From assembly GCA_036557185.1 (NCBI GenBank), contig DATBHZ010000141.1, positions 1 through 14,286 of the forward strand: a stretch of DNA of 14,286 nt. The letters run 5' to 3'. Source of the stretch: DATBHZ01 sp036557185. Lineage in GTDB: Bacteria > Actinomycetota > Acidimicrobiia > IMCC26256 > JAENVU01. This document shows, one piece after another, positions 5,990 through 11,749 of this stretch. A program made the position numbers and the translations under genes. How positions within the stretch are numbered: the stretch's first letter is position 1; each line of letters starts with the position of its first letter. Below the pieces are notes generated by a model, which was not told the DNA's origin, did no database searches, and saw nothing but the letters and a program-made list of their open reading frames with translations.

Positions 5990-7807
5990 TCAGATGGTGG
6001 GGTGGTCGAGCAGCGCGGGCAGGCCGCCCTCCGCCGAGAGGTGCGCCGCAGTCGCCACCAGGCTCACGTGGGTGAACGCCTGCGGGAAGTTGCCGAGCTG
6101 CCGGCCCGAGGATGGGTCGTACTCCTCGGCGAGGAGCCCGACGTCGTTGCTCAGACCGATGAGCCGTTCGAGCAGGTGCTCGGCCTCGGCCTCGCGATCG
6201 AGCATCTTGAGGTTGTCCGCCAGCCAGAAGGAGCAGGGCAGGAAGGCGCCCTCTCCCTTCGGGAGCCCGTCGGCGTCGCCGCCTTCCTTCGTCTCGTAGC
6301 GCAGCACGAAGCCGTCGTGCAGGAGCTCGCGCTCGATCGCGTCGACGGTGCCGCGCACACGCGGGTCGTCAGGGGGCAGGAAGCCCACGAGCGGCAGCAT
6401 GAGCACCGACGCGTCGAGCTCCTTCGAGCCGTATGCCTGGGTGAACGCGTTCAGCTCGGGATCGAATCCCTCTTCGCAGATCTGGCGGTGGATCTCGTCG
6501 CGGGTCGCCGCCCACTTGTCGCGCGGCCCGTCGAGGCCGAAGTTGTCGACGTTCCGGACGGCACGGTCGAACGCCAGCCAGGCCATCCCCTTGGAGTGCA
6601 CGAAGTGCTGCCGCGGGCCGCGCATCTCCCAGATGCCGTCGTCGGGCCGCCGCCAACGCTGCTCGAGGGAATCGAGCAGCGCGACCTCGAGTCCCCACGA
6701 GTCACGGTGCAAGCCCGGGTCCTTGATCAGGCGGCGCGTCCGGTAGAGCGTCGAAAGGACCTCGCCGTACACGTCGAGCTGGAACTGCTCGGACGCGGCG
6801 TTTCCCACCCGCACCGGGGCGGAGCTCTCGTACCCCGGGAGCCAGTCCACGATGAACTCCGTGAGCCGCCGCTCGCCGGCAGGCCCGTACATGATCTGGA
6901 GATCGTCGGGGTCCCCTGCGGCGGCGCGCAGGAGCCAGTCGCGCCAGGCGAGCGCCTCCTCCTTGTAACCGCCCGCTGTGAGCGAGAAGAGCGTGAGCGT
7001 CGCGTCGCGCAGCCAGCAGTACCGGTAATCCCAGTTGCGCACGCCTCCGGGCCATTCGGGGAGCGATGTCGTGGGCGCGGCGACGATCCCGCCCGTGGGC
7101 GCGTAGGTCAGTGCCTTGAGCGTGATCAGCGAGCGCATCACCGCGTCGCGCCAACGCCCCTCGTAGATGCACTGTCCCGACCAGTGCTTCCACCACCGCG
7201 TCGTGTCCTGGATCGCCCGGTGGGCATCGGGAAACCGTGGCGGAGGCTCGTGCGACGCGTAGTAGGCGAGCACGAAGGGGATCTCGTCGCCTTCCTCGAC
7301 CACGAAGTCTGCGATGGTCGTGCGCCCGGCGCCGTGGGTGTGCACGGGTGTGTGCAGGAGGAGCGCGTTCGGGCCCGCGACGGCGACGAGGTCCTCTTCC
7401 CGGCGACCCACCCAGGGCACGACCGACCCGTAGTCGAAGCGGATCACGAGATCCATGTGCATGGGAACGCGTCCCGACACGCCCTTGACCACACGCGCGA
7501 TGTCGATGGTGCGGCCCCGGATCGGCATGCAGTCGATCACCGTGACGACGCCCTCGTCCGTCGTGAACGTGGTCTCGAGCACGAGCGTGTCGGGCCGGTA
7601 CTGCCGCTCGACCTTCTGGACGCCGCCCGCGGGCGAGAGCTGCCAATGGCCGTTGTCAGTGCTGCCGACCAAATTGGCGAACACCGCGCCGGAGTCGAAG
7701 CGCGGGACGCATAGCCAGTCGATCGAGCCGTTCTTGCCGACGAGCGCGGCCGTCTGGGTGTCGCCGATCAGGGCATAGTCCCCGATGAACAGGTCCTCGG
7801 TCGGCAT
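5990..7807 (-). CDS. Glycoside hydrolase family 15 (trehalase / glucoamylase-like)
   Basis: A 605-residue cytosolic GH15 enzyme; no signal peptide is visible. The N-terminus, IGDYALIGDTQTAALVGKNG followed by SIDWLCVPRFDS, is typical of the group that includes the mycobacterial GH15 trehalase. The (alpha/alpha)6 catalytic domain shows RNWDYRYCWLRDATLT at 257-272, QFQLDVYGE, and GIWEMRG with Glu394 as the likely general acid. The likely catalytic base, Glu561 or Glu562, is in GLLAEEYDP, followed by LGNFPQAFTHVSLV. Substrate could be trehalose, maltose or short alpha-glucans; sequence alone does not decide. The ATG follows the upstream DUF1844-type stop by 2 nt with GAGG directly against it, so the two genes form an operon and translation is probably coupled. 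Confidence 0.93.
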   Translation of the reverse strand: MPTEDLFIGDYALIGDTQTAALVGKNGSIDWLCVPRFDSGAVFANLVGSTDNGHWQLSPAGGVQKVERQYRPDTLVLETTFTTDEGVVTVIDCMPIRGRTIDIARVVKGVSGRVPMHMDLVIRFDYGSVVPWVGRREEDLVAVAGPNALLLHTPVHTHGAGRTTIADFVVEEGDEIPFVLAYYASHEPPPRFPDAHRAIQDTTRWWKHWSGQCIYEGRWRDAVMRSLITLKALTYAPTGGIVAAPTTSLPEWPGGVRNWDYRYCWLRDATLTLFSLTAGGYKEEALAWRDWLLRAAAGDPDDLQIMYGPAGERRLTEFIVDWLPGYESSAPVRVGNAASEQFQLDVYGEVLSTLYRTRRLIKDPGLHRDSWGLEVALLDSLEQRWRRPDDGIWEMRGPRQHFVHSKGMAWLAFDRAVRNVDNFGLDGPRDKWAATRDEIHRQICEEGFDPELNAFTQAYGSKELDASVLMLPLVGFLPPDDPRVRGTVDAIERELLHDGFVLRYETKEGGDADGLPKGEGAFLPCSFWLADNLKMLDREAEAEHLLERLIGLSNDVGLLAEEYDPSSGRQLGNFPQAFTHVSLVATAAHLSAEGGLPALLDHPTI

Positions 7808-7809
7808 CC

Positions 7810-8298
7810 TCAGTCGGTGTCCGTACCAGCGTCGGTGCCCGCGTCGGTACCTGCCTCCGTGCCCGGTTCACTGCTTGGTTCGGCTCTCGCTGCGCCCGCG
7901 TCCGGCCGGCCCTGGTTGCGAGCCTCGACGAAGCCGAGTCGCAGCTGCGCGACCGCCTGGCGGAGCGGTTCCGTGTTGGGCGCGAGCCGATCGCCGAGGC
8001 CGTCGACGAGCGCGCCCATCGCGTCGATGGCGAGCGCCGCCTGCGCGAGCGACTCCGCGCGTTCGCCGCTCAACCCGAGATGCAGGATCGCGATCTCCTG
8101 GAGCTCGACCGCGAACTGCGTGACGATCGCCTCGACGGGCGTGGCCGCGAGCCTGGCGAGCATCTGCCGCATCTGCTCGGGATCGAGCTCCTCGCCGCCC
8201 GGACCTCCGGGACCGGGTGGTGCTCCGCCTGCGGGCTGCTGCTCACCGTGTTGGCCACCGACCGGATCCTCGCCGTACGGTGTCCAGAGACTGCTCAT
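7810..8298 (-). CDS. DUF1844-type protein with a Pro/Gly-rich N-terminus and GTDA-repeat tail
   Basis: A 162-residue protein. The middle part (about 40-130) is helical and matches the pattern of DUF1844: LDPEQMRQMLARLAATP, FAVELQEIAILHLGLSG, AIDAMGALVDGLGDRL and LRQAVAQLRLGFVEARN. The family has no assigned function but is a common neighbour of infC in actinobacteria, as here, though divergent. The N-terminal 40 residues are rich in Gly, Pro and Gln; the C-terminus is an acidic GT(D/E)A repeat. Both ends are likely disordered. ATG 8298 is chosen because AAGGA (8308-8312, minus strand) lies 9 nt before it. A GTG at 8316 in the same frame would include that ribosome binding site in the gene. 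It probably shares a transcript with the GH15 gene. Confidence 0.8.
   Translation of the reverse strand: MSSLWTPYGEDPVGGQHGEQQPAGGAPPGPGGPGGEELDPEQMRQMLARLAATPVEAIVTQFAVELQEIAILHLGLSGERAESLAQAALAIDAMGALVDGLGDRLAPNTEPLRQAVAQLRLGFVEARNQGRPDAGAARAEPSSEPGTEAGTDAGTDAGTDTD
7813..7863 (-). repeat. 12-bp tandem repeat encoding a GT(D/E)A tail
   Basis: The last codons of the DUF1844-type gene spell GTEA-GTDA-GTDA-GTDT-D, four units of 12 bp with synonymous and single-base differences. Such an in-frame repeat can change length by slippage without breaking the frame. Confidence 0.8.
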
Positions 8299-8407
8299 CG
8301 ACTGGTATCCTTGCACGACAATTCACATGGGAAGTGGGAGTCGCCCCGCACCAGGCGGTTGCTCCCCACCCGGCCGTCGAGCAGACGAGCCAGGGTCGTC
8401 CTCTTTT

Positions 8408-8453
8408 CGACCGGACCCACGGTCGGTGCGACGGACGCTTCCTCGTCCGTCGC
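8408..8453 (+). promoter_or_regulatory. Two adjacent hairpins in the infC leader
   Basis: The stretch between the divergent DUF1844-type gene (start 8298) and infC (start 8539) holds two perfect stems. The first is CGACCG 8408-8413 with CGGTCG 8420-8425, loop of 6. The second is GCGACGGAC 8428-8436 with GTCCGTCGC 8445-8453, loop of 8. A TTTT at 8404-8407 precedes them; no T-run follows, so a standard terminator is unlikely. infC operons in several phyla carry structured leaders through which ribosomal protein L20 represses expression. Whether this is one is unknown. I see no convincing promoter; TATCCT at 8306-8311 has no good -35 box. Confidence 0.45.
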
Positions 8454-8513
8454 TTGCGCGTCCAGGCACGTGAGCACGAGACACACGAGACAACCGACGA
8501 CACGAGGAGACAT

Positions 8514-8552
8514 ATGACCGCAACGGGGAGAAGGCAACATCGCTGCCGCTGA
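8514..8552 (+). CDS. Candidate 12-codon leader ORF overlapping the infC start
   Basis: ATG at 8514, preceded by GAGGAG at 8504-8509, opens a frame of 12 codons (MTATGRRQHRCR) that stops with TGA at 8550-8552. It runs through the ribosome binding site and start codon of infC in another frame, and its stop lies 11 nt past the start of the infC ATC codon, within reach for termination-reinitiation. It could be a coupling or regulatory leader peptide rather than a functional protein. Against it: the spacing between GGAG and ATG is short (4 nt), and an ORF this small can occur by chance. A frame error joining this ATG to infC is the main alternative. Confidence 0.4.
   Translation: MTATGRRQHRCR
8525..8534 (+). 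promoter_or_regulatory. Ribosome binding site that fixes the ATC start of infC
   Basis: GGGGAGAAGG is a strong Shine-Dalgarno sequence (GGAG at 8527-8530, AAGG at 8531-8534). It lies 4-8 nt before the ATC at 8539, and no ATG, GTG, TTG or CTG in the infC frame lies at a suitable distance. Confidence 0.7.
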
Positions 8553-9168
8553 CGAGGCTCGGATCAACGACCGGATCCGTGCACGTGAAGTCCTCCTGAT
8601 CGCCGACGACGGCGAGCAGCTGGGGGTCCAACCGCTCCCGCAGGCACTGGCCATCGCACGAGAGCAGGAGCTGGACCTGGTCGAGGTCGCTCCCAACGCC
8701 AATCCACCGGTGTGCCGGATCATGGACTACAGGCGTTGGCAGTACGAGCAGCAACAGCGACGCAAGGAGTCACGCAAGAAGGCGACGAACGTCGTGATCA
8801 AGGAGATGAAGTTCCGTCCCAAGATCGACGGTCACGACTACACGACCAAGATGAAGCACGTGCAGCGCTTCCTGGGTGAGGGCAACAAAGTCAAGCTCAC
8901 GATCATGTTCCGAGGCCGTGAGATGGCGCACCCGGAGCTGGGTCGCAAGATCCTCGACAAGATCGCTGCAGACGTCGAAGACATCGCGATCGTCGAAGCC
9001 GCACCCCGTCAGGACGGTCGCAACATGACGATGGTGCTGCATCCCACGACCAAGCGGGCGAGGCCAGCACCGAGCAAGCAGAAGGATGCCGGCACCACGG
9101 TGCCGGGCGAGACCGAGCAGACGAGCGAACCCGCGCCCGACACGTCGAGCGCACCGACAGGAGCCTGA
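8539..9168 (+). CDS. infC: Translation initiation factor IF-3, with non-canonical ATC start
   Basis: IF-3 binds the 30S subunit, keeps it apart from 50S and proofreads the start codon. The 209-residue protein has the N-terminal domain from INDRIRAREVLLIADDGEQL through DLVEVAPNANPPVCRIMDY, a basic linker (YEQQQRRKESRKK), and the C-terminal domain with FRPKIDGHDYTTKMKHVQRF, IMFRGREMAHPELG and RQDGRNMTMVLHP. A Thr/Pro/Glu-rich tail of about 30 residues follows, common in actinobacteria. The frame is closed by TGA at 8515-8517, and the next usual start, GTG 8710, would remove most of the N-terminal domain. The start must therefore be near 8539, where ATC follows a strong Shine-Dalgarno site and leaves 8 residues before INDRIR. 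E. coli infC starts with AUU, which allows IF-3 to repress itself. First gene of infC-rpmI-rplT. Confidence 0.93.
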   Translation: MAAADEARINDRIRAREVLLIADDGEQLGVQPLPQALAIAREQELDLVEVAPNANPPVCRIMDYRRWQYEQQQRRKESRKKATNVVIKEMKFRPKIDGHDYTTKMKHVQRFLGEGNKVKLTIMFRGREMAHPELGRKILDKIAADVEDIAIVEAAPRQDGRNMTMVLHPTTKRARPAPSKQKDAGTTVPGETEQTSEPAPDTSSAPTGA

Positions 9169-9171
9169 ACG

Positions 9172-9369
9172 ATGCCGAAGGTCAAGACCCACCGGGGTGC
9201 CGCGAAGCGGTTCAAGGTGACCGGCTCCGGGAAGATCCGGCGCCGCAAGGCCTTCCGTGCCCACCTGCTCGAGCACAAGGCCACGAAGCGAACACGACGG
9301 CTCGCTCGTGGCGCCGAGGTCACCGGCGGTGACAAGCGACACGTCGACCGGTTGCTCGGCCGGGCCTAG
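9172..9369 (+). CDS. rpmI: 50S ribosomal protein L35 (bL35)
   Basis: A 65-residue basic protein of the large ribosomal subunit. It begins MPKVKTHRGAAKRFKVTGSGKI, broken here only by family-typical variation, continues with RRRKAFRAHLLEHKATKRTRRL and ends GGDKRHVDRLLGRA; length and sequence fit bL35 throughout. The ATG lies 3 nt after the infC stop and is preceded by AGGAG at 9159-9163. It is co-transcribed with infC and rplT, the order found in most bacteria. Confidence 0.97.
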   Translation: MPKVKTHRGAAKRFKVTGSGKIRRRKAFRAHLLEHKATKRTRRLARGAEVTGGDKRHVDRLLGRA

Positions 9370-9408
9370 CAGTGCCGAGCCCACGCAACGCGACGAGGAG
9401 AGGGAGCA

Positions 9409-9771
9409 ATGGCACGCGTCAAGCGCGCAGTTCAGGGCAAGAAGCACCACCGGGCAGTGCTCGAGAAGGCCGAGGGCTATTCCGCCTCGCGCAGCAGGCA
9501 CTTCCGGCAGGCGAACGAGCAGCTCCTGCACTCCGGGCAGTACGCGTTCCGTGATCGCCGGGCGCGCAAGGGCGAGTTCCGCAAGCTCTGGATCGTGCGC
9601 ATCAACGCAGCGTGCCGCGAGCAAGGCATCAGCTACTCGCGGTTCATCGCCGGCCTGAAAGCTGCCGACGTCGAAGTCGACCGCAAGGTTCTCGCCGACA
9701 TCGCGGTGCGCGACAGCGAGGCCTTCGGCGCGCTCGTGACGACGGCTCGCGAGGCGCTCGAGGCCGCCTGA
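9409..9771 (+). CDS. rplT: 50S ribosomal protein L20 (bL20)
   Basis: A 120-residue basic protein that binds 23S rRNA early in 50S assembly. It starts MARVKRAVQGKKHHRAVLEK and contains the signature KLWIVRINAACREQGISYSRF, followed by GLKAADVEVDRKVLADIAV. Length is normal. GAGGAG at 9395-9400 lies 8 nt before the ATG, at the end of a 39-nt gap after rpmI. In some phyla L20 represses this operon by binding its leader mRNA; no such site can be assigned here. Confidence 0.97.
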   Translation: MARVKRAVQGKKHHRAVLEKAEGYSASRSRHFRQANEQLLHSGQYAFRDRRARKGEFRKLWIVRINAACREQGISYSRFIAGLKAADVEVDRKVLADIAVRDSEAFGALVTTAREALEAA

Positions 9772-9784
9772 CGCGCGCGTTGCC

Positions 9785-10597
9785 GTGAGTCCCGGCCCCA
9801 TGGCGTCGCTCGGCGCGCGTCACGCCGAGGTCAAGCGCCTCCGAGCGTTGCTCCGAGAGCCGGAAGCGCGGGCGGCGGAGCACGCCTTCGTACTCGAAGG
9901 GCCGCGGCTCGTCGACGACGCGCTCCGCCGCGGCGTCACCCTGTCGGCCCTCTTCCTCGGCCCGAGCGCCTCGACGGCGTTCGCACCGCTCGTCGCGCGC
10001 ACCGACGAGGCGGGCATCCCGCGGTACCTGCTGAAGGAAGGCGTGCTCGAGAAGGTCGGGACGACCCGCACGCCGCAGCCCGTGCTCGCCGTGGCGCCGA
10101 TGCCGGACCCGTCCGCGGTCGCGGGGATCGAGAGCGGTTTTCCCTTCGTGGTCACCGCCGGAACCTCGGAGCCGGGCAACCTCGGCACCCTCCTGCGCAG
10201 CGCGGAGGCCGCTGGGTGCTCCGGGGTCGTCTGCTGCGGTGGCGTCGATCCGTACAACCCCAAAGTGGTGCGCGCCTCGGCCGGGGCCATCTTCGGGGTC
10301 CCAGTGGTCGAGCGTGAGCTCGACGAGGCAATCGACGCGCTCCGGGCTTCCGGCTGCCGGGTGCTCGGCACGGCCGCGGAGGCCGAGGGCGCGCGCCCGT
10401 ACGGTGAGCTCGACCTGGCGCGCTCCGTTGCGTTCGTCCTCGGCAACGAGGCGCACGGGCTCCCGGACGAGATCGCCGGGACGCTGGACGAGACGATCCG
10501 CATCCCGATGTCGGGCGAGATGGAGAGCCTCAACGTCGCGGTCGCCGGCAGCATCCTGCTGTTCGAGTCCGCCCGCCAGCGCACCGCCCGGGGCTGA
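9785..10597 (+). CDS. SpoU/TrmH-family RNA 2'-O-methyltransferase (probably 23S rRNA)
   Basis: A 270-residue SPOUT methyltransferase that transfers a methyl group from SAM to a ribose 2'-OH of RNA. An N-terminal RNA-binding part (about 8-110, with EHAFVLEGPRLVDDAL) precedes the knotted catalytic domain. Motif 1 is GNLGTLLRSAEAAG with Asn132 and Arg138, motif 2 is VAFVLGNEAHGL with Gly220, Asn221 and Glu222, and motif 3 is IPMSGEMESLNVAVAG with Ser248, Leu249 and Asn250. Such a gene often stands between rplT and pheS in actinobacteria and is usually annotated as 23S rRNA methyltransferase. GTG 9785 is taken as start; ATG 9800 is as likely, since neither has a clear ribosome binding site. The target nucleotide is unknown. 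Confidence 0.92.
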   Translation: MSPGPMASLGARHAEVKRLRALLREPEARAAEHAFVLEGPRLVDDALRRGVTLSALFLGPSASTAFAPLVARTDEAGIPRYLLKEGVLEKVGTTRTPQPVLAVAPMPDPSAVAGIESGFPFVVTAGTSEPGNLGTLLRSAEAAGCSGVVCCGGVDPYNPKVVRASAGAIFGVPVVERELDEAIDALRASGCRVLGTAAEAEGARPYGELDLARSVAFVLGNEAHGLPDEIAGTLDETIRIPMSGEMESLNVAVAGSILLFESARQRTARG

Positions 10598-10610
10598 CCT
10601 CCCACCTCCC

Positions 10611-10666
10611 CCCGACTTTCTCGCAGTAAGCGTTGCTGGGGCAACGGTTTGCGCAAGAAAGTCGGG
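10611..10666 (+). repeat. 56-nt interrupted palindrome between the rRNA methyltransferase gene and pheS
   Basis: The outer arms CCCGACTTTCT (10611-10621) and AGAAAGTCGGG (10656-10666) are perfect complements. The inner arms CGTTGC (10631-10636) and GCAACG (10641-10646) are also perfect, around a TGGG loop. Between them, mismatches are symmetric, so 21 of 28 positions pair about one centre. No T-run follows the 3' arm, so it is not a standard terminator. It could be a dispersed palindromic repeat, a processing hairpin or a weak terminator. Confidence 0.75.
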
Positions 10667-10704
10667 AGAAGGCCGGCGGGAATGTCAACAGGTGCGGGAT
10701 GAGT

Positions 10705-10725
10705 GGTCTCTAGACTCCGGAGACC
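10705..10725 (+). promoter_or_regulatory. Dyad that covers the pheS ribosome binding site
   Basis: GGTCTC (10705-10710) and GAGACC (10720-10725) flank a 9-nt loop and contain the GGAG (10719-10722) that serves pheS, ending one base before the ATG. In RNA it would hide the ribosome binding site; in DNA it could be an operator. TAGACT at 10711-10716, in the loop, resembles a -10 box, which would give a nearly leaderless pheS transcript, but no good -35 is seen at normal spacing. Confidence 0.4.
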
Positions 10726-10726
10726 C

Positions 10727-11746
10727 ATGGCCGCCGTCACCGACCTCGACCTCGACGCCGCACGCGCCGCGATCGCCGGTGCGTCGACGATCGAGGATCT
10801 GGCAGAGCTCAAGCGGTCGCTCCTCGGCAAGAAGTCGGCGGCAGCGACCGCGAAGGAGTCCATCAAGGACCTGCCGGCCGACCAACGCCCGGAGGCCGGG
10901 AAACGGGTCGGGAGCTACAGCAAGGCCGTCCAGGACGCCCTCGACGGTCGTGCCGCCGAGCTGGCGCCGGCCGCCGAGTCGGGCCCGCCGATCGATCTCA
11001 CGCTCGGCAGCCACGGCACGCGGCGTGGCCATCTCCACCTCGTCACGCAGTGCCAGCGTGAGCTGGAGGACGTCTTCGTGAGCCTCGGGTACCGGGTGGC
11101 CGAGGGCCCCGAGGTCGAGGACGACTGGCACAACTTCGAAGCGCTGAACTTCCCGCCCGGCCACCCCGCACGCGCGATGCAGGACACGCTGTACGTGAAC
11201 CTGGGGGAGCCCGAACAGGTCCTGCTGCGCACGCACACGTCGCCGGTCCAGATCCGCACGATGGAGCGGCAGAAGCCGCCGATCTACGTCGTGATCCCCG
11301 GCCGCACCTACCGGAACGAGACGCTCGATGCGCGCCACTCGCCGGTGTTCCACCAGATCGAAGGGCTCGCCGTCGACGAGGGGATCACCTTCGGCGACCT
11401 CGCAGGCACGCTCGAGGCGTTCACAAGCGCGTACTTCGGCAAGGAGCTGAAGTCGCGGCTCCTCCCGAGCTTCTTCCCGTTCACCGAGCCGTCGGCGGAG
11501 TTCGCGATCACGTGCGTGTTCTGCGACGGCGCAGGGTGCCGTGTCTGCTCGAGCACGGGATGGATCGAGCTCGGCGGCTGTGGGATGGTCGACCCCAACG
11601 TCTTCGAGGCGGTCGGCATCGATCCCGAGGTGTACACGGGTTTCGCGTTCGGCTTCGGGCTCGAGCGGATGCCGATGATCCGCTACGGCGTCGAGCCGAT
11701 CCGCACCTTCTTCGACAACGACATCCGCTTCCTGTCGCAGTACTGA
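10727..11746 (+). CDS. pheS: Phenylalanine-tRNA ligase, alpha subunit
   Basis: Catalytic subunit of the (alpha-beta)2 class II phenylalanyl-tRNA synthetase. The 339 residues start with a coiled-coil arm (about 1-90) that contacts tRNA, with KRSLLGKKSA typical of the family. Class II motif 2 is GRTYRNE at 192-198, with the conserved HSPVFHQIEGL following; motif 3 is GFAFGFGLERM at 305-315. A cluster Cys263, Cys266, Cys271, Cys274 just before STGWIELGGCGMVDPNVF suggests a bound metal, as is common in this branch. ATG 10727 is chosen over GTG 10703 because GGAG at 10719-10722 precedes it and the protein then starts near the usual place. Three nt separate it from pheT. Confidence 0.96.
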   Translation: MAAVTDLDLDAARAAIAGASTIEDLAELKRSLLGKKSAAATAKESIKDLPADQRPEAGKRVGSYSKAVQDALDGRAAELAPAAESGPPIDLTLGSHGTRRGHLHLVTQCQRELEDVFVSLGYRVAEGPEVEDDWHNFEALNFPPGHPARAMQDTLYVNLGEPEQVLLRTHTSPVQIRTMERQKPPIYVVIPGRTYRNETLDARHSPVFHQIEGLAVDEGITFGDLAGTLEAFTSAYFGKELKSRLLPSFFPFTEPSAEFAITCVFCDGAGCRVCSSTGWIELGGCGMVDPNVFEAVGIDPEVYTGFAFGFGLERMPMIRYGVEPIRTFFDNDIRFLSQY

Positions 11747-11749
11747 TCC

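Noticed and set aside
5983..5993. CTGAGGCTCAG as a bidirectional terminator
   Set aside because: The symmetry has a one-base centre and no T-run; it arises from two facing stop codons.
6002..7714. Plus-strand open frame of 570 codons opposite the GH15 gene
   Set aside because: The minus strand carries an unmistakable GH15 protein; the opposite frame has only biased shadow composition.
8514..8516. ATG 8514 as the start of infC
   Set aside because: It is out of frame with IF-3 and its own frame stops at 8552. Only a base error would join them.
8710..9168. Short infC starting at GTG 8710
   Set aside because: That codon is the Val of the conserved PPVCRIMDY motif; clear IF-3 N-terminal sequence precedes it in frame.
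10611..10680. Palindrome before pheS as a rho-independent terminator or T-box
   Set aside because: No T-run follows the 3' arm, and none of the T-box conserved elements are recognisable in the 129-nt spacer.
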